Source: Marinovum sp034669705 (lineage in GTDB: Bacteria > Pseudomonadota > Alphaproteobacteria > Rhodobacterales > Rhodobacteraceae). Taken from it: DNA of 64,000 nucleotides. Within the stretch, counting starts at the first letter, position 1. Each line of letters starts with the position of its first letter. Both the position numbers and the translations under genes were made by a program. The stretch spans positions 1-64,000 of the forward strand of contig NZ_JAXMOR010000023.1 of assembly GCF_034669705.1 (NCBI RefSeq), given 5' to 3'. This document shows positions 58,592 to 64,000 of this stretch, piece after piece. The notes beneath the pieces are model-generated. The model did not search any database and was not told where the DNA came from. It was given only the letters and a program-made list of their open reading frames with translations.

Positions 58592-59616
58592 GATTTCAGC
58601 GCCGCCTCGAAAGCCTCGATCGCGCGCTGCAGGCGCTTGCGGTCGACAGAGGCGAAATCCACGTCCGACAGGATGCGGCACTCGCCCCGGCGCGCGGTGA
58701 CCTTGGTGCTGCCGACGTGAAACTCGTACTTCACGCTCTTCTCGGCCTTGGGTTTGCGCTCTGGCGCGGCGCTGCCCTCGGCAAACCGGCGCAGGATGGC
58801 GGTCTGATCCTCCGGCGTCGCGGCCTGCGCCAGCTCTTCGCGCAGCGCCGGAGCAAGCTCTGGCGCGGCCTGCAACCGGCGCGCCACCTCGACCCCGAGG
58901 TTGCGTGCCACCGCCTTGGGAAAAACCAGCGCCGCGCCCAGCTGCTCGAGCAGGAAGACGAAGCTGCGGATATAGCTGCGCTTCATCTTGTGCAGCGAGG
59001 CATAGATCCGGCTGACCAGATCGGCCGCGCCCTGCCCTTCTTCGCGCGCGGCGATGATCGCCACCTGCGCCATCTCGGCAAAGGTCAAATCCTCGCGGAT
59101 GACGTTTTCCTCGACCATGTCGATATAGAGGTCGATGCGGCTCGCCGCGCCCTCGTCAACCCGCGCCACCGCCCGGGAAAACCGCGCGTCGCCGGTCTCC
59201 TTGAAGAGCTGCCGCAGCGCTGTCAGTCGCCGCCAGCCTTTCTTGAGCTGATAGCCCGCGTCGCTCGCAAAGACCTCGATCGGCTCTTTCTGTCCGCGCT
59301 CGCGGATCGAGGTCTTGAGCTCCTCCATCTCGTCTGAGGCGGCCACCGCCTCGAGATCGAGCCGGTCGCGGGGCAGGGCGTCGGTCTGGATGTCATCGAG
59401 CGGGATCTCGACAAGCACCCGGCCCTCGCCCTGCGCGCGGCGCCATTCCTTGGCGTCGGCGGCGTTCTGGCGGCGCTGCTCGACCAGGCTCTCGGTGCTC
59501 TCGGCCAATGATCCGGCCGCCTCGCGCACGGCGGCGCCCATCGGTCCGACCTCGCGCCGGCGTTTGGGGGTGTCGGGGGTGTCGATCGGGCCGAACCCGA
59601 ATTTGTTCCGGCTCAT
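58588..59616 (-). CDS. parB: Plasmid partition protein ParB (RepB-like)
   Basis: This 342-residue DNA-binding protein has the ParB/RepB N-terminal domain with VEIPLDDIQTDALPRDRLD and SIRERGQKEPIEVF (CTPase fold, with the ENVIREDLT segment near 170), then a helix-turn-helix region (ADLVSRIYASLHKMKRSYIRSFVF, seen as YASLHKMKRSYIRSFVF). The C-terminal part ends RLQRAIEAFEAALKS and should dimerise. It loads on the parS-like palindromes at its own 3' end. Its ATG overlaps the parA stop by 4 bp. Confidence 0.9.
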   Translation of the reverse strand: MSRNKFGFGPIDTPDTPKRRREVGPMGAAVREAAGSLAESTESLVEQRRQNAADAKEWRRAQGEGRVLVEIPLDDIQTDALPRDRLDLEAVAASDEMEELKTSIRERGQKEPIEVFASDAGYQLKKGWRRLTALRQLFKETGDARFSRAVARVDEGAASRIDLYIDMVEENVIREDLTFAEMAQVAIIAAREEGQGAADLVSRIYASLHKMKRSYIRSFVFLLEQLGAALVFPKAVARNLGVEVARRLQAAPELAPALREELAQAATPEDQTAILRRFAEGSAAPERKPKAEKSVKYEFHVGSTKVTARRGECRILSDVDFASVDRKRLQRAIEAFEAALKS

Positions 59617-60923
59617 GCCTCAACCTCCTGTTTCGTCTCGCGCCGTTCCCAGGCGCGCAGCACCACCTCCTTGAACTCGTCATAGGTGGCGTCAAAGGAT
59701 TGCCGCGCGCGCTTCCAGGTCTCACGGGTCATCTGGCGATAATCCTGCTCATAGACCGACATCTGAAAGCGTCCCGATTGCTCCACCGCGCGGGTCATCT
59801 CGATCGCGTTGTTGCAGACGTCGGCGCCAAAGACATTGCGGAAGGCCTCCATCATCGCCACATGCAGCGGGTTCGACGCCTCGAAGCGGGTCATCAGCAG
59901 GCGGATATCATCGAACTGCTTGGGCAGGGTGATGCCGGCGTCGGCGGCGATCTTGGCGTAGCCTTCCGAAATATCCTCGAGCGCATCACCGAGCTGGCCG
60001 AGAAAGCTGGTGGTGCTGTCGTATTCCCAATAGCCGGGGCCGGAGGGGATATAGAGGATGTCGGCGGCAAAGGCCGCGTTCAGCGACTGGTAGCCGATCG
60101 CCGGCGGGCAGTCGAAGATGATCAGGTCGAACTGGTCATCGGGCAGCTCGTCAAGATAGCGGGCGACGCAGCCAAAGAAGCTCCAGGCCTTGTGCATCGA
60201 GCGGTATTGCGCGCTGGCGAACTCGACAAAGGCGGCATTGGCGCAGGAGGGGATGATGTCGATGGTTGGCCAGGCGGTCTTCTGGATGAAGTCCTGCACC
60301 CGCTGCGCGCCGATCGACTGCACGTCCTCTGGCAGCTCGTCGGCGGTGGGGTAGGGGCAGTCGGCCGGGTCGTCATAGGCGGCGGCGATGCGGTCGGCCT
60401 CGCGGCAGAGATCGCGGCACATGATGCCCCAGACGGTGTTCCACTCCTTGACCTCGACCAGCCCCATCGAATGGGTCAGCGTCGCCTGCGGGTCGAAATC
60501 CACCACCAGCACCCGGTAGCCGTCAAGCGCCGCGGCATTGGCGAGATGCTGCGCCACAACGGTCTTGCCGACGCCGCCCTTGAAGTTCGACACCGCGACG
60601 CGCATCGCCCGGCCGCCGGGGCGCTTGGGCAGCAGGGTCTTGCCGCGAAACCGCACGCGGCGGCGCAACTCGTTGATCTCGGCCAGCGAGAACCAGCGCT
60701 GGCGGCCGTCCTCTTCGGTGGCGCCCTGCGGCAGGGTCGGGTCGTCGGCCAGCTTCTTGCGCAGGGTGTCGGCGGCGACGTTGAACATGAACTGGCTGAT
60801 TTCCCAGATCGAGAACGGCCGCAGGACTTTCTCCTCGCCGGGAGAGAAGGTCGCCTTGCGCACGGCGGCCTGCTGCGCCAGGCTTCGTTCGTTCATCGAT
60901 TGCAGGTTGGAATGATCTCGCAT
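59613..60923 (-). CDS. parA: Plasmid partition ATPase ParA (RepA-like)
   Basis: This 436-residue protein has an N-terminal DNA-binding region (SIWEISQFMFNVAADTLRKKL) typical of type Ia ParA, then a deviant Walker A KGGVGKT at 115-121, switch I VDFDPQATLT and Walker B LIIFDCPPA. It moves ParB-parS complexes apart and probably represses its own operon. I start at the ATG 60,923 (MRDHSNLQ); an ATG at 60,896 is possible, while the longer frame to 61,103 runs into the iteron region. It is divergent from the replicase gene, the arrangement of DnaA-like replicons in Rhodobacteraceae. Confidence 0.9.
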   Translation of the reverse strand: MRDHSNLQSMNERSLAQQAAVRKATFSPGEEKVLRPFSIWEISQFMFNVAADTLRKKLADDPTLPQGATEEDGRQRWFSLAEINELRRRVRFRGKTLLPKRPGGRAMRVAVSNFKGGVGKTVVAQHLANAAALDGYRVLVVDFDPQATLTHSMGLVEVKEWNTVWGIMCRDLCREADRIAAAYDDPADCPYPTADELPEDVQSIGAQRVQDFIQKTAWPTIDIIPSCANAAFVEFASAQYRSMHKAWSFFGCVARYLDELPDDQFDLIIFDCPPAIGYQSLNAAFAADILYIPSGPGYWEYDSTTSFLGQLGDALEDISEGYAKIAADAGITLPKQFDDIRLLMTRFEASNPLHVAMMEAFRNVFGADVCNNAIEMTRAVEQSGRFQMSVYEQDYRQMTRETWKRARQSFDATYDEFKEVVLRAWERRETKQEVEA

Positions 60924-61291
60924 GGCCTCACTCGCGTTATATGCTATTGAAGTCTGAATAACCGGATTTCGGCAGAGCGCAAAACGCAGATTCCCGAAAA
61001 TCCCGATTTTTGCGGTGGCACGAGGAAATAACGGGAATTTTGTGGAAATCCTGCAACGATTTGGGTGACAGGCTGAGGTCGCCTCCAGCATATAGGGTGA
61101 CACCCAAGGCCCTATAGGGTGACGCCTGGCTGTCCCCCTATACCATTAAACCCTATATTTCTTCTTTTTCAGGATTTCAGATCCCGTTCCCGTAATTAAC
61201 CCGTTGTTGACAAAATACGGGATTAATGAACACTCGGTAACAGAATGGGAATCGGACGAAGAGCCGATCTCAGAGGTGAGAGTGAGCGGAC
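60924..61291. other. Putative replication origin with iterons
   Basis: This 368-bp AT-rich region lies between divergent parA and replicase genes. TATAGGGTGAC occurs at 61091-61101 and 61113-61123, 22 bp apart. GGGTGAC appears again near 61063, and the reverse-oriented GTCCCCCTATA at 61132-61142 and ACCCTATA at 61150-61157 complete an iteron-like set. An AT-rich stretch with a T/C tract follows (61143-61180), a likely melting site. TTGACA at 61207 could be a -35 element of the replicase promoter but lacks a good -10. Confidence 0.7.
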
Positions 61292-61999
61292 ATGGATGCA
61301 AAGCGATACACGGGGCCGCAGGCCGGGTCGCAGAAATACGATCTTCTGACCGCGCTGTCGGTGGCGGGGCTGAACGGGTCTGCGGGGTTTCAGACCTCGA
61401 TGCTGCGGTTGGTGGCGCTGGTGACGGCGCGCTACAACTGGGCCCGCAACGAGCTGACCGTCGGCCAGCGCGAGATGGCGCGGCTCTGGTCGGTGGACGA
61501 GCGCACCGTGAAACGCGAGATCAAGCGGCTGACCCAGGCGTCGATCCTGCTTCAGCTGCGGCCCGGGGTGCGGGGCAGGGTGGCGGCCTACCGTCTCAAC
61601 ATCGCCGAGATCTTCCGGCTGAGCGCGCCGGTCTGGCAGCGGGTGGGGCCGGATTTCGCCCACCGCATGGAGCAGCAGGGTGCCCAGCCGGTGCCCGCCA
61701 CGGTGACGGCGGTCGATTTCGCAGCGTCGCACCCGCCGGCCGGGCTGCAGGACGCGGCGCCGGCCGGGCAGGGGGGGGCCTGGGCCCGCACCCTCGCGCG
61801 GCTGGCAGAGCTTGAACCGGCCCTGCATCGCAGCTGGTTCGTCGCGCTCAAGCCCGGGGGCTGTGACGCCGGCGTGCTGACGCTCCGCGCCGCGTCGGAG
61901 TTTCAGGCCCGCTATGTCCAGACCCATCACCACGCGCTTTTGCTGGGCACGGCGCAGATGGAATACCCCGATCTCAGACGCATCGAGATTTGCGCGTGA
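61292..61999 (+). CDS. DnaA-like plasmid replication initiator
   Basis: This 235-residue protein has an N-terminal winged-helix region (LTVGQREMARLWSVDERTVKREI, seen as MARLWSVDERTVKREIKRL) and a C-terminal domain with WARTLARLAELEP, RSWFVALKP, GVLTLRAASEFQARYV and LLLGTAQ. The latter resembles the N-terminal domain of DnaA. Proteins of this type are known as DnaA-like replicases on Rhodobacteraceae plasmids and lack the AAA+ ATPase. It is divergent from parAB and presumably binds the iterons upstream. It begins at the ATG 61,292. Confidence 0.87.
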   Translation: MDAKRYTGPQAGSQKYDLLTALSVAGLNGSAGFQTSMLRLVALVTARYNWARNELTVGQREMARLWSVDERTVKREIKRLTQASILLQLRPGVRGRVAAYRLNIAEIFRLSAPVWQRVGPDFAHRMEQQGAQPVPATVTAVDFAASHPPAGLQDAAPAGQGGAWARTLARLAELEPALHRSWFVALKPGGCDAGVLTLRAASEFQARYVQTHHHALLLGTAQMEYPDLRRIEICA

Positions 62000-62170
62000 C
62001 GCGGCGCCCCGCGCATGCGGCGCCACCCCGTGAGGCAGCTTATGGCGCGGCCTCCGGGTGGGCCGTGCGCAGGGCCAGCGGAGCCTTGAACTCAGCGCTT
62101 GGTGTCGGTCGCGGCGCCGGCGATCGGTCTCGGGCGCTGCCTGCCACAGCGAAAGGGGCGGCCCGGAGCG

Positions 62171-64000
62171 TCAGGCCCGGCGCGCCGCCAGCGGTGCGGC
62201 GCGGGCCTTGATCTTGCGGATCGGCCAGAGGTCGCGCGTCTCCTCGCGCCTGAGATAGGGGCGCGCCGGCGGGCCGTAGCACTGCTCCACCGGCACCCGG
62301 CCCAGCCCGGGAACAAGCGCCGCCAGCGTGGTGAGGGTCGCCGGGGGAAACATGGCCAGCGACTGCGGGCCGGGATAAAAGCTCTCGAAGGCGGCACCAT
62401 TGGCAAAGACGATCTGATGGCGGTCGAAGAGCAGGTGCAGATAGGTCACGCGCTTCTTGCCATGGGCCACCCGCGCCGCGCCGCTCAGCCCGGTCAGGTG
62501 CTTGGCGCGCACCAGCGCGGGCGCCCCCCCGGTCAGGGCGCTGTCGAGCAGCATGCCGTGCTGTGGCGAGACCAGGGTGTCGCTGTGCAGCCCGTTAAAC
62601 CCCTCCGGCATCCAGATCGGCCGGCTGTCGGGCGCCGCCGCCAACGCCTGCGCGCCAAGCTTGCGGCGTCCGATCCAGCGCAGCGGTTGCAGGCCGTGGT
62701 CGAGGGTGGCGATCAGGTCGCCGGGCTCCAGCCGCTCGATCGGCCGCTCGCCGCGCGCGGTCCGGATCAGGGTGCCGATGGTGAAACAGGGCACCCCGGC
62801 CGAGGTCATCTGCGAGCTGCTGCTCATCTGCGCCGGCGACACGCCCTGCAGCAGCAGCGTCTCGCCGTTGGGGAAGGACAGCAGCGCATTGCCGAAGCCG
62901 TCGTCGGTGACCGTCACATCCGCCAGCTGGATCGGGTTGCCCTGGGCGTCGGTCAGGCCCGACAGGTCGAGCTGGTCGTTGTAGCGCCCGTCGCCATCGC
63001 TGTCGGTGAGGTCGAAATCCGAGATCGTGTCGGCCCCCGACCCGGCGGAGACGGCAAAGACGTCGTCGCCAGCACCGCCGGTCATCAGGTCGTTGCCGGT
63101 GCCGCCCGCCAGGGTATCGGCGCCGCTGCCGCCGTCGAGGGTATCGGCCCCGGCGCCGCCTTGGATGCTGTCGTTGCCCGCGCCGCCGGTCATCACGTTG
63201 GCCTGGTCGCTGCCGGCCAGGCTGTCATTGAAATCCGACCCCGAGACATTCTCGATCGAGGACAGGGTGTCGCCCTCGGCATCGCCGCCGCTGCCGGTGC
63301 CGTGGGCCAGGTCGACCTTCACGGCGCTTGCCGAGCCGCTGTAATCCGCGGTGTCGGTGCCGGTGCCACCGACCAGTGAATCCGCCCCTTCGCCGCCGTT
63401 CAGGGTGTCATTGCCGGCGCCGCCGTCGAGGGTGTCGGTGCCGGCACCGCCGGACAGGCTGTCGTTGCCGGCCCCGCCCTCCAGCAGGTTGTCGGCGCGG
63501 TTGCCGCTGAGCGTGTCGGCGTGGGCCGAGCCCGTCACGTTCTCGACGCCGGAGATATGGTCGCCCTCTGCCGTGCCGCCCGATCCGGTTCCGGCGGCCA
63601 GGTCGACCGCCACGCCTGAGTCGCTGCGGGCGTACCAGGCGGTGTCGGTGCCGGTGCCGCCTGCCAGCGTGTCCGCCCCCGCGCCGCCGGCCAGGGTGTC
63701 GTGTCCCGCGCCGCCGCTCAGCCTGTCGGCCCCGGCATCGCCGGCCAGGATGTTGTCCTGTGCGTCGCCGGTCAGCGTGTCGGCATGGCCAGAGCCCCAG
63801 AGGTTCTCGACCCCGGTGATGGTGTCGCCCTGCGCGTCGCCGCCCGATCCGGTCCCGGTCGCCAGGTCGACATCGACCCCCGCGCCAGAGCCTTCATAGC
63901 TGGCCCAGTCGGTGCCGGCCCCGCCATCGAGGCTGTCGCCGCCGGCGCCACCGATCAGCACATCCTCGCCAGCGCCCCCGTCCAGGATGTCGCGGCCGCT
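62171..64000 (-). CDS. RTX-repeat protein with C-terminal Hint_2 domain, N-terminus beyond window
   Basis: The frame is open over 610 codons and continues past the window edge. The part seen has RTX nonapeptides of type GGxGxDxLx in blocks, three units of about 90 residues each with VDLA.GTGSGG and a following GD.I/L...EN segment, then DDGFGNALLSFPNGETLLLQG. It ends in a Hint_2 domain that starts at the cysteine of VPCFTIGTLIRT, with LEPGDLIATLDHG and LVSPQHGMLL. Such proteins are common in Roseobacters and are secreted by type I systems through a C-terminal region or after Hint-mediated processing. Calcium should fold the repeats. No secretion gene is visible. Confidence 0.88.
   Translation of the reverse strand, partial: SGRDILDGGAGEDVLIGGAGGDSLDGGAGTDWASYEGSGAGVDVDLATGTGSGGDAQGDTITGVENLWGSGHADTLTGDAQDNILAGDAGADRLSGGAGHDTLAGGAGADTLAGGTGTDTAWYARSDSGVAVDLAAGTGSGGTAEGDHISGVENVTGSAHADTLSGNRADNLLEGGAGNDSLSGGAGTDTLDGGAGNDTLNGGEGADSLVGGTGTDTADYSGSASAVKVDLAHGTGSGGDAEGDTLSSIENVSGSDFNDSLAGSDQANVMTGGAGNDSIQGGAGADTLDGGSGADTLAGGTGNDLMTGGAGDDVFAVSAGSGADTISDFDLTDSDGDGRYNDQLDLSGLTDAQGNPIQLADVTVTDDGFGNALLSFPNGETLLLQGVSPAQMSSSSQMTSAGVPCFTIGTLIRTARGERPIERLEPGDLIATLDHGLQPLRWIGRRKLGAQALAAAPDSRPIWMPEGFNGLHSDTLVSPQHGMLLDSALTGGAPALVRAKHLTGLSGAARVAHGKKRVTYLHLLFDRHQIVFANGAAFESFYPGPQSLAMFPPATLTTLAALVPGLGRVPVEQCYGPPARPYLRREETRDLWPIRKIKARAAPLAARRA

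Noticed and set aside
61207..61235. TTGACA as a sigma-70 promoter for the replicase
   Set aside because: No acceptable -10 element lies 16-18 bp downstream, so it is only mentioned in the origin entry.
62950..63960. Regularly spaced repeats that might suggest a CRISPR array
   Set aside because: The repeats are imperfect, in phase with an open reading frame, and encode GGxGxDxLx RTX nonapeptides.

Overview
The window looks like part of an extrachromosomal replicon (plasmid or chromid) of a Roseobacter-group alphaproteobacterium. This is inferred from the GC-rich codon use, a small DnaA-like replicase divergent from a parAB operon with palindromic parS-like sites (58,550-61,999), the density of GntR/FCD regulators and ABC importers, a tripartite tricarboxylate transporter, and an RTX protein ending in a Hint_2 domain. 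The genus cannot be read from the sequence. Almost everything outside the replication end is accessory catabolism: about 50 genes in tight operons with 1-4 bp overlaps (mostly ATGA), each next to its own regulator.

Layout. (1) 1-1,845: a two-gene UxaA-type sugar-acid dehydratase (large subunit cut by the window edge) divergent from a HutC-type GntR regulator. (2) 2,317-10,314: a complete peptide-type ABC importer divergent from a prolidase-like amidohydrolase and an FCD regulator. A truncated LysR gene follows. (3) 10,922-16,154: a second UxaA pair, an FCD regulator and a tctCBA importer that share GATATC sites, then a decayed IS66-type transposase. (4) Module A, 16,745-26,653: a DUF3830 protein, a 941-residue fusion of all three subunits of an opine/hydroxyproline-oxidase-type dehydrogenase, a DapA-family lyase, a phosphotriesterase-family hydrolase, an amino-acid ABC importer, an M20 hydrolase and an FCD regulator. 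(5) Module B, 26,772-36,668: a hydantoinase/dihydropyrimidinase, an FCD regulator, a second DapA-family lyase, the same dehydrogenase as three separate genes, a second amino-acid ABC importer and a DUF6282 hydrolase. (6) 36,676-38,904: a DHA2 drug exporter divergent from a MarR-like regulator. (7) 39,001-47,070: a peptide-type importer with a double ATPase, allophanate hydrolase, and a divergent LysR gene. (8) 47,109-58,166: a nine-gene operon (importer, two amidohydrolases, a zinc deaminase, a hydantoin/Asp-Glu racemase), divergent from an FCD regulator coupled to a flavin reductase. (9) 58,520-61,999: terminator, parS-like pair, parB, parA, iteron-bearing origin and DnaA-like replicase. (10) 62,171-64,000: the C-terminal part of an RTX/Hint protein.

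How it fits together. Most operons pair an importer for amides, peptides or amino acids with hydrolases that act on cyclic or substituted amides, and then with an oxidase and an aldolase-type lyase. Established knowledge of hydroxyproline and opine catabolism makes the three-part flavin/Fe-S dehydrogenase plus a DapA-family deaminase/lyase a recognisable imino-acid degradation unit. It occurs here twice, once fused and once split, beside two different front-end hydrolases. Three closely similar FCD regulators and GTATAC operator half-sites on 11-bp phasing in front of these operons suggest one regulon that grew by duplication. The allophanate-hydrolase operon and the deaminase/racemase operon look like nitrogen-scavenging routes for N-rich heterocycles or ureides, but no substrate can be named from sequence alone.

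The window shows no rRNA or tRNA gene, no CRISPR array and no intact insertion sequence.
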